A stretch of DNA of 64,000 bases. Source: Aricia agestis. Its lineage: Eukaryota; Arthropoda; Insecta; Lepidoptera; Lycaenidae. The notes beneath the pieces are model-generated. The model did no database searches, was not told where the DNA came from, and saw only the letters and a program-made list of their open reading frames with translations. The DNA lies in assembly GCF_905147365.1 (NCBI RefSeq), contig NC_056425.1, positions 1,433,501 through 1,497,500 on the forward strand, in the 5' to 3' direction. The position numbers and the translations under genes were made by a program. Below, piece by piece: positions 43,376 to 54,729 of the stretch (positions are counted from its first letter, which is position 1; each line of letters starts with the position of its first letter).

Positions 43376-43862
43376 ATAGGTTAAGTTGGGTTTGATAATT
43401 TTTATGTTGTTTCAGTACTAATATTAATATGTTACATACCAAATTTCAGCTTTCTAAGACTTCAGGACTTCAGTACCCTAACAGTTTTGATGATCGGTGA
43501 GTCAGTGACCAAATTGTGGATTTTTGGACACCTATAAAATCTAAAGTATAATAGCTACGATATTCAAAATTTGCGCATTTAATAACTATACCCATGTCAT
43601 TATATCTTAAAAATTTCAACTATCTGGCATTATTCAAACCAGAGTTACGAGGGTTCAAAAATACGACGAAACGTTTCGAGAAAAGGTAGGTAGTGCCCTT
43701 GCGCGCTTCACTTGGCTTATCTTGGCGGGGGTACTCCCGTGCCACGACGATAGATACGGACGCGCGTAAATCGGATAACGTGTAAGAGGTCTCTTACAAT
43801 GTTGTATTCCATTGATAGCCGATAATTCAGGGGTCACTGGAGCCTAATTTTTATCTCTGCAC

Positions 43863-43869
43863 TATATAA
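43863..43869 (+). promoter_or_regulatory. TATA box of lipase gene 1
   Basis: TATATAA lies 48 bases before the ATG at 43917, which puts the likely start of transcription near 43893-43900 and leaves a very short 5' leader. Confidence 0.65.
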
Positions 43870-43916
43870 ACTGCTGCTATCTGCCCCCAGCCACCAAGTC
43901 ATAGCACGGAGACACG

Positions 43917-45350
43917 ATGCACCGCGTCATAGCGATACTAGCGACCATGAACCTTGCCGCGGGGCAGTTTAACTTCCTCAATGAAGTAAACAAAATATCC
44001 TTCAACCCCATAGACAGTTTCAAAGCCAAGATGAACGAAATTACCGTCTCCGTAGTAGAGAATCCCACGGTACAGAACATAAACGACAGGACCGGCGAAG
44101 CTATCTCCAAAACCATCAACGCCGGCTCCGCGGTTCCTAACTCCATCGCGTCCGCCATAGGATACTACCACATACCCACCATAGAGAGCAATGTCAACCT
44201 CATGGAGTATAACGATATTAAATTCATGGCGGACTACAACGCTGGACTCCATAACGAGGACGCCAAACTCGGCACCGTGGAGCTCATCACGAAGTATGGA
44301 TTCCCTGCCGAAACGCATATAGTGGAGACGGAGGACGGGTACAGGTTGAAGATGCATCGGATACCAGGCAACGGCAGCGTAGTCTTCCTCATGCACGGCC
44401 TCTTCGGCAGCGCCAACGACTACCTCGTCGCTGGGCCCGAGTCTGCCCTCGCCTATGAGCTCGCCAGGGAGGGCTACGACGTTTGGATGGGCAACGCTCG
44501 CGGCAACACGCACTCCCGAGCTCACCGCACCCTGCAGCCCTCCGAGAAGAAGTTCTGGGACTTCTCCTGGCATCAGATCGGAGTTCACGACCTCCCCGCC
44601 ATGATCGACTTCGTTTTAAAGACGACAAACAGCACCAAGTTGAAATACGTCGGGTTTTCGCAGGGTACGACGTCGTTCTTCGTCATGGCGTCAGAACGGC
44701 CGGAGTATAACGAGAAGATATCTGTAATGGTCGCGTTGTCGCCCGTCGCCTTCATGTCCAACATGAAGTCACCAGTGATCAGACTGTTCGTGCCCGGCCA
44801 GCCCATATACGAGAGCATCGTTAAAACAGTCGGAGCTCATGAATTCGCGCCAGATAACTTGCTGACGAGGAGCGTGAAGAGAACCGTGTGCGGGGTGACC
44901 AAGATCTCTGAGATCCTTTGCTCCAACATCGTATTCCTAACAGTCGGCTTCGATATGCCCCAGCTCAACGTCACCAATCTCCCGGTGGTATTCGCTCACG
45001 AGCCTGCCGGAGCAGCCACCAATCAGATGATACACTACGGCCAGGGGGTCCGGTCGGGAGATTTCGCTCACTTCAGCTACGGGACTTTTACTAACGAAAG
45101 GGTCTACGGAAATAAGGTTCCCCCGAGCTACAAGGTGGAGCAGGTCACAGCTCCAGTGGCTTTAATGTACAGCGATGGAGACTGGATGGCAGACGTGACG
45201 GATGTGAGGAAACTAGCCTCCAAGTTGAGCAACGTAGTGGAGGACTATTTGGTGCCATTCCACGGCTTCAACCATTTAGATTTTATCATAGCGAGGGACG
45301 TCAAGACGTTGGTCTATGATAAAGTGAAATATGTTTTAAAAAAATATTAA
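43917..45350 (+). CDS. Acid-lipase-family lipase 1, secreted, intronless
   Basis: This 477-residue alpha/beta-hydrolase belongs to the acid (gastric/lysosomal-type, 'lipase 3') family, which hydrolyses triacylglycerol or sterol esters outside the cell or in lysosomes. A signal peptide (1 to about 16, ending LAAG) is followed by an N-terminal propart. Family segments are GFPAETHIVETEDGYRL, HGLFGSANDY, GYDVWMGNARGN..S and FWDFSWHQIGVHDLPAMIDF. The triad is S248 in GFSQG, D422 in GDWMADVTDV and H453 in FNHLDF. The nucleophile elbow has F where the family normally has H (GHSQG). The whole frame is one exon. ATG choice: TATA just upstream and signal peptide immediately after. ATTAAA at 45367 is a possible poly(A) signal. 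It faces lipase 2 tail to tail and is clearly its paralogue. Confidence 0.92.
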   Translation: MHRVIAILATMNLAAGQFNFLNEVNKISFNPIDSFKAKMNEITVSVVENPTVQNINDRTGEAISKTINAGSAVPNSIASAIGYYHIPTIESNVNLMEYNDIKFMADYNAGLHNEDAKLGTVELITKYGFPAETHIVETEDGYRLKMHRIPGNGSVVFLMHGLFGSANDYLVAGPESALAYELAREGYDVWMGNARGNTHSRAHRTLQPSEKKFWDFSWHQIGVHDLPAMIDFVLKTTNSTKLKYVGFSQGTTSFFVMASERPEYNEKISVMVALSPVAFMSNMKSPVIRLFVPGQPIYESIVKTVGAHEFAPDNLLTRSVKRTVCGVTKISEILCSNIVFLTVGFDMPQLNVTNLPVVFAHEPAGAATNQMIHYGQGVRSGDFAHFSYGTFTNERVYGNKVPPSYKVEQVTAPVALMYSDGDWMADVTDVRKLASKLSNVVEDYLVPFHGFNHLDFIIARDVKTLVYDKVKYVLKKY

Positions 45351-45472
45351 GTCAGTAAGCTGATTTATTAAACCAGCTTAAACTTTTATTGATATTCTTA
45401 TTTTAGTAAATTAATTAAAATAAGTATTATGTGTCCTTTAAAAAAATATTATTATTATTTGAGCGCCTTCAC

Positions 45473-45535
45473 ATTACGTCGCAAGCACTGCGGCAGCAGC
45501 GTTGCAGCCGCAGTGCTTGCGACGCGCGACGTAAT
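45473..45535. repeat. 63-bp fold-back
   Basis: ATTACGTCGCAAGCACTGCG and a near inverse leave a loop of about 12 bp. It lies 120 bp downstream of lipase 1. Confidence 0.6.
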
Positions 45536-45592
45536 AATAGCGTAGTCCACAAGTTTAGCTATCAAATGACACCTTTTTTATCTTTATATGAT

Positions 45593-46213
45593 ACTAGCTG
45601 TTGCCCGCGACTTCGTCCGCGTGGAGTTCAGTTTATAGCGCGCGATGTCAACAAAATTGGTGTCAAAAGCTTTTATAAAAAACCCTGGTACCCCTTAAAT
45701 CAAAACACCTAAAAACAGCTGTGCAGTGTACAGCACATAACTTATTTAATTTTTTAAATTAAACTTTATTTATGCCAATATTTAGCCCCCCAATTACACA
45801 ACTTTACCCATAAACTACTTATCACTGATAGGTTTAAGGTAACGTCACTGCATAAGACACACACAGAGATAAAAGTACTGAGCTTAGAGTTATTTAATAA
45901 CGTCAAATAGAAATAACATTAGAAAAAATCGGAAACTTAACGAAAGATGATACCACCTCTTATAGAAAGACGTTTGAGTAAGCGTCAGCGCGATGTAGGA
46001 GACGGCACGACGCGATGCCATCTAATATGAATTTTTGGAATTACCTTAATTTGAACAAATTTTCGCATTTTCACCCCCTTACAACCCTTTTTTCCGGTTA
46101 AAAAGTAGCCTATGTCCTTTCTCATGCTTTAGACTATCTGTGTACAAATTTTGTGAAAGTGAAAGGGAGACAGACAGACAGAGATACTTTCGCATTTATA
46201 ATATTAGTATAGA
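45593..46213 (+). repeat. Dispersed repeat, complete copy
   Basis: Begins CTAGCTGTTGCCCGCGACTT and ends GCATTTATAATATTAGTATA. Matches 9809-10374 throughout and includes the empty site for the MITE at 9701-9773. Non-coding. Confidence 0.7.
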
Positions 46214-46429
46214 AGTATAGATATAGATTTACATGAGAAGTATAACTGGTCAGATTAGTGTGAAAGCCCGAGAAAAACTAAAATGGCTGCCATTTTACAA
46301 CCGTGAAAGAGAGAAAAAATTTGAGAGCCAATTTGTCGATAAAACATGCCATATAAATCATGACATTAAAGGATCGGACACCGGTGTCGGGACACATTGT
46401 ATATTTAATAACGTATTCACTACTAACAA

Positions 46430-47455
46430 CATCATTTTAGTTACGTTCAAAGGAATTTGAACGATATGTTCCTTTAAACAAGTATTCGGGGTAAACGCAC
46501 GTTTTTTTTTTCAAAGCTTATAAAATTTTTATAGGTGTAATACTGCATACGCCTTCTATTCCATGATTAAGCACACGTATTTCACCGTATGTAAATATAG
46601 AGTTTGGGACCATATTGGTTCCCGTTAATCCATAATTAGTATTTCTATTTTTTTTTACTTCTGCGTATTTTTACATCAACTTGTGGGTAAATGTACGCAG
46701 TCCTTTTTTTTCCAACACTCAAATGCCTGGTACTCAATAAAGTTAAGAAAAACAGCATTCAAACAACCGAACCACAATACGCACTGCGCAATAAATGACA
46801 GCTCAATATGTTGGCTCAAGCGCCGTTGTTTTTGTCAAGAAAGCCCGCTCTCCCCTTACCGAGATATTAGTACACAGAATATATATTAGTAGTACCAAGT
46901 ACTGCGTACTTTTACCCAGTGCGGTGTTTTACCCCGAATGCCTATACATTTTTTTTAGTTGATCGACTATTACTTAAAAACTTATGAAGTCTTCTTAGCC
47001 GTTTTTCTTATAAATTCAGCATCATATTTCCTAGTCCCGTGTATTTTTTCACATTTCCAGAAGCAACCGCTTAGCTGGTAGAAGGTCCCCCCTTCTGGAT
47101 GAACTGCAGTGGACTCTAACGATTTACAAATGGATCCCTAAATCATAAAATTATCTATGAATATTTGTAATATTTAAAAAAACCTATCCAACGACATCCC
47201 ATCACGGTCGGGTGGACGCGAAAAAATAATCATCCCCGCTTGATGTGTATGTTGAGGAGGTACCATAAAAACATATTTTTTAAGAATTTATATACCATTT
47301 TGTGGGCATCATTAATATCGGCATTCATGCCGAATTACAGCTTGGTAGGTCCTATAGTCTCTGAGAAAAACCGTGGACAAACAGACGGACAGACAGACGG
47401 ACAGACGGACGGACAGACCGAAACTATAAGGGTTCCTTGTTGACTACGGAACCCT
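46430..47455 (-). repeat. Long dispersed repeat, copy B
   Basis: Inverse of 11160-11700, from CTACGGAACCCTAAAAACAA through CAAGCGGGGATGAT to TTCAAATTCCTTTGAACG. It carries an extra AT-rich block of about 450 bp (46490-46940) that the other copy lacks. Confidence 0.6.
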
Positions 47456-47748
47456 AAAAACAATAGCAAGTTATTAAATTATACTATTCAGTATTCTAAA
47501 GAAATTTAAATAAGTAGTATAATAATTAAGTAGAAATACTCAATACCTACTTGTTAATTGTTAAATTATTAGATGCGATTATTTACGTTTAGATATCAAC
47601 TAAGTAAATATTTATTTTCAATCGACCTGAAAAGGATGTTTGCGATATAAACTGTTTTCAGACGATGTTACAAAGTAGGTATGGGTATTTGACCAAAGAA
47701 TGTAATGGCAAAGAAAGGCTCTTAATAAACATAATGCATATTATGCAA

Positions 47749-47754
47749 TTTATT
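47749..47754 (-). terminator. Poly(A) signal of lipase gene 2
   Basis: AATAAA on the minus strand 13-18 bases past the stop codon, unusually close. Confidence 0.6.
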
Positions 47755-47766
47755 TCATAAAATTCA

Positions 47767-49143
47767 TTAATATCCATCCAAAATGTATATCAGTCTGTCG
47801 AATATCAGCGTCTTGAAATTCTTAGCCAGAATAAAGTCCAAATGGTTGAAGTTATCGAACGGCACTTTATACATTTCTATCACATTCGGTAGTTCCCTCG
47901 ATAACCTCTCAACGTCTCTAGGACTGGCCAACCAGTCAGCATCACTGTAAAAGAGGGCGACAGGCGCAGTTACTCTGCTCAAATCATATTTCGAAGGTTC
48001 TTTGGTCCCGTAAATCTGTTCGTTGACATGATAGCCGTAGTCGAACTTCTCAAACTCTCCCGACGTGATTTCTTGGCTGTAATGCACAAGCTGTTTCGTC
48101 GAAGCCCCCGAGGGCATATGCCCGAAGAACACGGGAATGTTACTCGCGTTCAACTGGGAGAGATCGTAGCCGGCGATGAGGAAAACGACGTTGAAGCACA
48201 GAAGCTCAGCCACTGTTCCATGACACAGCACCTTCTTGACGTTTCGCATGAGAAGATTGTTGGGGAGGAACTCGTGCGCACCTATTATGTTTAAAGCGCT
48301 CGAGATAATAGGGCTGCTCGGCGCTAGAAGCCTTAACACCGGGGATCTTAAGTGAGACATGTATACGACAGGAGATAGAGCGACCATTACAGCTATTTTC
48401 TCGTTGTACTCCGGTCGCTCGGATGCCATGACGAAAAACGACGTTGTCCCCTGCGAGTGACCGACGTACTTTAGTTTCCTTTCACCTCTCACGTTCAAAA
48501 CGAGGTCTATCATCACCGGCAGGTCGTACACTCCGATTTCATGCCAGGAGAAGTCCCAAAACTCCTTTTGCGACGCTGTCAAGGTCCTGTGCAGGCGGGA
48601 GTGCTTGTTCCCGCGAGCGTTGCCCATCCAAACATCATAACCCTCCCTGGCCAGGAGATAAGCGAGACCGGATTCGGGCCCGGAGATCACGTAGTCATCT
48701 GAACTTCCTAGCAACCCGTGCATGAGGAAAACGGCGCTGCCATTTCCTGGGATCCTATACATCGCGAGAATATAACCGTCGTCTGTCTCCACTCTGTGCA
48801 CTTCGACTGGGAACCCATGCTTTATTAGTAGCTCGTCGATCCTGAGTTTGGCGTCTTCGTTGGACAGGCCACTGTTGTACTCCTCGAGGAAGCCGTCGGG
48901 GATATCAACTGTGTTGTAGACGTTATTGATGGTGGGTACGTGGTATCTTCCCAAAGAGGATGCTATAGCGTTTGGAATCGCCGACACAGTATTCAGGGTG
49001 GTCGCAAAGGCTTCTCCCGACGCGTGCGTCGCCAACTGAACGACGGGATTCTCGATCAAACTATGCGTGAACTGTCGAAAACTGAACTGACCTTCGGCGC
49101 GGTGGAGCGAGGCGATTACCATTAAAACGAAATTAAAAATCAT
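47767..49143 (-). CDS. Acid-lipase-family lipase 2, secreted, intronless
   Basis: 458 residues, close paralogue of lipase 1: shared blocks include AREGYDVWMGNARGN, LKYVGHSQGTTSFFVMASER and PEYNEKI.VMVALSPV. A signal peptide (1 to about 18, ending RAEG) precedes a propart with IENPVVQLATHASGEAF that aligns with IDR.TGEAIS in lipase 1. The triad is S230 in GHSQG, D403 in DADWLASPRDV and H434 in FNHLDF. The substrate is probably triacylglycerol or other esters in gut lumen or haemolymph; the sequence does not define it further. One exon, with TATA upstream and AATAAA right after the stop. The gene faces lipase 1 with 2.4 kb of repeats between them. Confidence 0.93.
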   Translation of the reverse strand: MIFNFVLMVIASLHRAEGQFSFRQFTHSLIENPVVQLATHASGEAFATTLNTVSAIPNAIASSLGRYHVPTINNVYNTVDIPDGFLEEYNSGLSNEDAKLRIDELLIKHGFPVEVHRVETDDGYILAMYRIPGNGSAVFLMHGLLGSSDDYVISGPESGLAYLLAREGYDVWMGNARGNKHSRLHRTLTASQKEFWDFSWHEIGVYDLPVMIDLVLNVRGERKLKYVGHSQGTTSFFVMASERPEYNEKIAVMVALSPVVYMSHLRSPVLRLLAPSSPIISSALNIIGAHEFLPNNLLMRNVKKVLCHGTVAELLCFNVVFLIAGYDLSQLNASNIPVFFGHMPSGASTKQLVHYSQEITSGEFEKFDYGYHVNEQIYGTKEPSKYDLSRVTAPVALFYSDADWLASPRDVERLSRELPNVIEMYKVPFDNFNHLDFILAKNFKTLIFDRLIYILDGY

Positions 49144-49205
49144 GGCGCGACCAATCTATAGTATTGTCTGGTTTAACACTGGCCGTGTGATGTACATTGG
49201 ATATA

Positions 49206-49213
49206 TTTTTTAT
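49206..49213 (-). promoter_or_regulatory. TATA box of lipase gene 2
   Basis: TATAAAAA on the minus strand, 63-70 bases before the ATG at 49143. Confidence 0.55.
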
Positions 49214-49915
49214 ACAAAACAAAATGCTTGTTTCCTGCGAGGATGACGAGTTAATTGTAGATTAATCGGAGATCCACAGAACGAGGTTAAAACAAGAATA
49301 TCATAGGGTCAAAGTTCAAACGTTACGTGAAAGCCATGAAACTCCCGTAGAGTTACACAAAAGTCAAAATTATACGTCTTGTAGACTCTACACAGACTCT
49401 ACATCATGTGCATTTTTCCTATGTGTACCATCAATTACAATAATAGATATTGTTATTAGTTTATTACCTTCTAAAATCTGTGGTTATTACATTATTATAA
49501 TGTCTAAACAAAATAAACACAACCTAGGCATAAATAGCCCGTCTGTCTGAATAATTATATATTTTGTTTGCCGTCTGAATAACATACGGATTACGGAACT
49601 CTTTCCATCCACATCCGGCTCACGCCTGGCCAATTTTTGCGCATTTTGTATGGATGACGTCCAACAGTTTGGGAATTACGAATCGTGAGTCTTTTTATAA
49701 AACTGACACTAGTTTTTACAAACGATCTATCCATGATAGTTCATACATTAGCAGGTGATGATGATCAGAAAATATATTATTGTAACAACAATTGTTATAA
49801 TATTATTTACTATTGTTCTAGAATTCGCATGCTGAGACTAAAGATTAATGACTGAATTAATAAACCATTCATGACTCTATCATACTATATTATATATTAT
49901 ATCCTACTAGTCCTA

Positions 49916-50060
49916 CTAATATTATAAAGGCGAAAGTTTGTATGGATGTATGGATGTGTGGATGTATGGATGTTTGTTACTCTTTCACGCAAAAACTACT
50001 GAACGAATTTTAATGAAACCTTACAATAATATAGCTTATACATCAGAATAACACAAGGCT
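49916..50060 (+). repeat. Dispersed repeat with ATGGATGT minisatellite
   Basis: CCTACTAATATTATAAAGGC, then TATGGATG/TGTGGATG repeats and TTACTCTTTCACGC. An inverse copy at 53100-53212 has ACATCCACAC repeats and the same end. Confidence 0.65.
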
Positions 50061-50319
50061 AAAATTTTAACCGACTTTCAAAATGGGGGAGGTGTTATGT
50101 TCGTTTTCTTATATTCAACGATTACTCCGCCGTTTGTAAACCGATTTTCAAAATTTTTCTTTTGGTATATAGGGTATCATCCGAATTTGGTATTATATTC
50201 ACAAAAGTGGTGATCTGATGAAGGATCCATAAGTAATCGAGGGAACTCCTCAAAACTTATAGGGAAACATGTGGTGACTTCGGTTTCGTGAGAAGTATTC
50301 TAAGCATATGCTACCAACA

Positions 50320-50530
50320 AGTAAGATTTTGCACCGAGGTATACCTGGTATACCGTGGTTCGGAAGGTGCTAAGAGAACTCCTGATTCTTTATAGATACA
50401 TGTTTGGGAGTTTCGGCGTTGTTTTAAGAACAGAAAGCATATGCTACTATGCAAATTACATTCATCATAATCATCATCATCATCACTACCATATTATACC
50501 ATTTCATAGTCTTTTAGATCGAGACTCGAG
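50320..50530. repeat. Dispersed repeat shared with 15000-15380
   Basis: AGTAAGATTTTGCACCGAGG, ACATGTTTGGGAGTTTCGGC and a CATCAT run match the upstream copy in order. Confidence 0.6.
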
Positions 50531-50559
50531 TTTGTCAAGCGATAATTAAAAATAATCTA

Positions 50560-50832
50560 TACCTACCTAATATTATAAACCTGAAGAGTATGTTTGCTTG
50601 AACGCGTCAATCTCAGGAACTACAGGTCCGATTTAAAAACTTATCTCAGTGTTAGATAGATCATTTATCGAGTAAGACTATAGGCTATATTATATTATCA
50701 CACTAAGACTAATACGACCGAAGAAACTCAGGAAAATGTGGAAAAAACGGGGGAAATATTTTTTATGAGAAAATGTACGGTTTCTGTAAAATTCCTAATT
50801 TACGCGGGCGAAGCCGCGCGGGACATCCAGTA
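50560..50832 (+). repeat. Dispersed repeat (GCGGGCGAAGCCGCGCGG family)
   Basis: Starts near TAATATTATAAACCTGAAGA, contains CTCAGGAACTACAGGTCCGA and AGGAAAATGTGGAAAAAACG and ends GCGAAGCCGCGCGGGACATC. Same order as 54730-55290. Confidence 0.65.
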
Positions 50833-50851
50833 TTTGATATTTCTTAGATGA

Positions 50852-50900
50852 ATGATTGGTCTCGCGCGTGCGCTACGACCGCGCGCGCGAGACCAATCAT
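50852..50900. repeat. CG-rich palindrome
   Basis: ATGATTGGTCTCGCGCG and its inverse enclose a GCGCTACGAC loop. It directly precedes the TAA-flanked element at 50909. Confidence 0.6.
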
Positions 50901-51241
50901 TTATCTAATGGCGGCTCTCGACATAGGCGAACGCGTTGGCCAACGCGTCTGCAGACGCGTTGGCCCAATGTGTAGAACGGGCGTTCGCGCGTTGGCCGTA
51001 GGTATTTAGACGTTGGCCGACGCGTCTGCGAGCTTGCCGCGCGGGTCGGAAATGCCGGCAAAAGATCAAAGGACATTTGTCGCAAGCTTCGCGCTCCATC
51101 CACACATAGGCCGCGCGATCAGTTCGCCCGGAGCGGCGATGAAGAGTGCACGTTTCCTTCTTGTGGCGAATTAACATCTAACTTGACGAAATGGCGAACA
51201 ATATGAGTATCGAGAAAACATTTAAATTTATTGGGCCCTAT

Positions 51242-51645
51242 GGGTCTATACAGACGGACCGCATTTCAACTGCAATCCAACCGCAAATTGCAGTTGAAGT
51301 GCAGTTTGAATGCAGTTGACACGACTGCAATAGAACTGCAAACCGAACGCGCAGTCGGATTGCAGTTGACTGCAGTCGTGTGAACTTCATACCGACTGTA
51401 TCCAAACTGCACTATCCCACCCACCCGCACGCTCCGCTCTCCCGCGCATGGAATCAGTAGCAGTGCAGTTTGGATGCAGTCGGTATGCGGTTCACACGAC
51501 TGCACGCCAACTGCAACTGAACTGCAATCCGACTGCGCATTTGGTTTGCAGTTCTATTGCAGTCATGTCAACTGCATTCAAACTGCACTTGAACTGCAAT
51601 TTGCGGTTGGATTGCAGTTGAAATGCGGTCCGTCTGTATAGACCC
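51242..51645. repeat. 404-bp fold-back built of CTGCAAT/GCAGTT motifs
   Basis: Arms of about 180 bp, starting GGGTCTATACAGACGGACCG, are near perfect inverses. The arms are themselves made of GCAGTTnnA/TTGCAGT-like short motifs repeated about every 12-15 bp. TAT stands on both sides (51239-51241, 51646-51648). It is nested in the larger TAA-flanked element. Confidence 0.8.
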
Positions 51646-51742
51646 TATCAGAGTAAAAACTGCCTGTGGAACCAAAAATCATATCAAAAGTTGCAAAAAA
51701 AAAAATAAGGTTATTGGACATTCTATTTTCCTCACGATGTTT

Positions 51743-51965
51743 TTAGGGTTCCGTACCCAACGGGTAAAAACGGGACCCTATTACTAAGACTTCAACTTCT
51801 GTCTGCATTTCTGTCTGTCCGTCTGTCTGTCTGTCCATCTGTCTGTCCGTCTGTCTGTCTCCAGGCTGTATCTCAAGAACCGCTATACTTAGCTAGATTT
51901 CTGAAATTTTCACAGATTATGTACCTATATCTGTTGTCGCTATAACAACAAAATATACTAAAAAC
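51743..51965 (+). repeat. Dispersed GGGTTCCGTACC repeat, fragment
   Basis: TTTAGGGTTCCGTACCCAAC, CTGTCCGTCTGTCTGTC and CAGGCTGTATCTCAAGAACC. Truncated before the GGGGCTCCC block. Confidence 0.65.
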
Positions 51966-53099
51966 AAAATAAATTAAATATTAAATAAATAATAAATATA
52001 TATTATTAATTATTAATCATGATAATTATAATAAGTAATAAGTAATAATTTTTATATATAATAAGTAATAAAAAAATATATTTTAATATTATAAAATATG
52101 TAAAAGTGAGTTTATTTCTTTGTTTGTTACGTTTTCTCGCCTTTTACTTATTTATTTCGAGAATACCCTTTAAAAACTTATTCTTGTCCACATTTACAAA
52201 GTAATTATAAGCTGTGAATAAATATACAGCTGCAGCTGTTAGCGACTCAACATCCATTTTGAATCCGTCCGCACATTGGCGCGATCCAAAGCATACTGAA
52301 CGACCTTCCTATGTGTGGATTACTCACAAACGCCGTTGCAAGCGCACTGCCAACGCGTCTGCAGACGCGTTGGCCAACGCGTTCGCCTATGTCGAGAGCC
52401 GCCATAAGACATATTTTGAGTCCCAGCCTCCAAGAAAGGAAACAAAGAAAGAAAGAAAAATTTAATTTTAATACGTCACAAGACACAAAGGAGATACAGA
52501 ATAGTTTTTAACCGACTTCCAAAAAGGAGGAGGTTATATGTTCGGCTATGGATATAATATTATATATTTTTAATTTTTTTTTTGTTTATTCCTGAAAATG
52601 AACAGCGCACGGTACTATTGCTACCGAATTCTATCAACATTTTCCGCTATAAAGGTGTAACAAAACTAAGACGTCATAATATTTTAGTGTGTGTTTGAGT
52701 CCCTTAAATTGAATTCAATGTTAAGTAGCACCGCTGAAAGACACTTTTTTACCCGACTGCCAGGAGGGTTATGTGTATAGCGCGTATCTTGTATGTTTGT
52801 AATATTCTTTATTTCAACTTTTAAATGGAACATTATTCTGACGCTTTCCCTGGATAAAAAACACAAAAAATTGTTCTTTCAGTAATCAGTGCTGTAAAGT
52901 CTATACAGAGTGTAATAAAATCAAGTGATAAAACTTAAGGCGCTTTGCAGACGGCGGGACGGGGCGGGCCGGTCAATTTCGTCGCGAACGATAGCACAAA
53001 GCTGGGAATCCTATATTACCAACGCACACGGCGGGCAAAAAGACTGTGCTGCTGGTGCCCGGCGGGCACTGGCGGCGCATGTCTGCGGCGCAACTGCAA

Positions 53100-53212
53100 G
53101 TTTTTGCGTGAAAGAGTAACAAACATCCATACATCCACACATCCACACATCCACACATCCACACATCCATAAATCCAAATAAACTTTCGCCTTTATAATA
53201 TTAGTAGGATGT
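53100..53212 (-). repeat. Inverse copy of 49916-50060 with CACATCCA repeats
   Basis: A minisatellite of ACATCCAC units (53123-53170) is followed by AAACTTTCGCCTTTATAATA. Confidence 0.65.
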
Positions 53213-53606
53213 CAATTTGGGTAAATAATGGTTTGGACCATAATAATAGGAGACTCAGAAAAAGTCACTTGCAGGTGTAACCTAGTACCTAAACACATTA
53301 AAAATCCATTTTGTCACATCAACCATAATATTTTAAGAATTATTGTTTTTTGGTCATTGTTTTTTGGGTTGGTTGTGATGTTGGTTGGTTTAACGATAAT
53401 CGTTCAAATTGCTTACAGAATATTCTAAAAGTTAAAACGATTACGCGACAAAGCTACCGGCCAATTTTGCTGTTAGTTGTTACTCAATACTCATACGTAG
53501 CGCTTATTTTAGGGTTTCTTAGGACAATAGCTTTGGCACTCAGAGATATTTAACGGTGAGTAATGTATGATAACTTCAATGTATTATTGAACAGTTTGAC
53601 AAATTA

Positions 53607-53870
53607 TAATGTACTAGATGTCCCGCGCGGCTTCGCCCGCGTAAATCAGGAATTTTACGGAAACCGTACATTTTCCCATAAAAAAATAGCTTATGTCCCT
53701 ACTCTCTTCACGTGGTCTACTCTATATCTGTGCCAAATATTGCCATAAAAATTGCTCCAGTAGTTCGTGAGATAAGTAAACATTTTCTAATATTTCCCCC
53801 GTTTTCCCCATATTTTAGTTAAATAGATAAGCAACGACACCGGAAAAATAGAAGCATTCAAATATACAAG
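53607..53870 (-). repeat. Dispersed repeat (GCGCGGCTTCGCCCGCG family)
   Basis: Begins GATGTCCCGCGCGGCTTCGC on the plus strand and is the inverse of 50560-50832 in part. Confidence 0.65.
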
Positions 53871-54116
53871 AAAATAATTAAAACAGGAAGAATTTACCTT
53901 GAATTATTTTAATAAAACGTGCAATTCCAATATTTTTGGCGCTACAAGCTCGCGCCTTCCCCAACCGCTACCGCATCATGGAGCGGGGCTGAGTGGGATG
54001 TTCACTATGCGCCAGAGCAGCAACGTTGCTCTGCCTTTATAAATAACCGAAATATTAAGGGTGGCCACTTTGCCTCCTATGGCCGCTTTGAGCTGGGCTC
54101 CCCTATGTTAAAGTAA

Positions 54117-54729
54117 TCTTTACTTAGTTTAGGGGCCCAAATAAATTTGGATATGGGCACAATAGGCTTGATACGGCACTGTGTTTCTTACAGTATTTAA
54201 TATTGTATTACTTATTTGATAAGTAATTGATATTTATTATTTCATATTTAGACTCTGCTATCGCAAATAATATCTATGAAATCTATCAGTTACAATATTG
54301 TTTGCTGAAAATTGTACGGAACCCACTAGATAAATAATTATACATATAAGAGTCATAACACTTGGTTGTGTGCTTAATAGATGTATCACAAGAAATATAC
54401 ATATCATACGCTAGATATACCATATTTAAGTATCTAGCCGAACTTTGAATAATGTAAATATTATGGACAATAAATATAATTTTAATGGAGATTCAGACTG
54501 CTCTAAGATAATAATCTAGTTTATTTATAATTTAACTTCTAAAGCATACGATATAAACATGGAAATCTTCGCTGGCAAATAAAACATATTTCTATTTATG
54601 ATAGAGGATAGAGACCACTTAACCAGCAGCAGCAGAAATAGTCTTATTATCGCTTTGTAGCACTGCGGCGTAACGTACTATGCATTTTTTTATTCAAGAA
54701 CTGTAATAGCTAAACATAAATCAAATATC
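54117..54729. other. Intergenic, nothing recognised
   Basis: AT-rich; no exon, RNA gene or element ends that I can support. Confidence 0.45.

Larger units (their letters stand above)
50909..52404. mobile_element. 1.5-kb inverted-repeat element flanked by TAA
   Basis: Ends TGGCGGCTCTCGACATAGGC with arms of about 60 bp that include two internal copies of GCGTTGGCCAACGCG-like palindromes. TAA is duplicated at 50906-50908 and 52405-52407. A 404-bp fold-back (51242-51645) and a fragment of the GGGTTCCGTACC repeat are nested inside. No transposase; the 3-bp TAA duplication suggests PIF/Harbinger. Confidence 0.7.

Noticed and set aside
53123..53170. CRISPR-like short repeats (ACATCCAC)
   Set aside because: Directly adjacent minisatellite units without spacers, in a eukaryotic genome.
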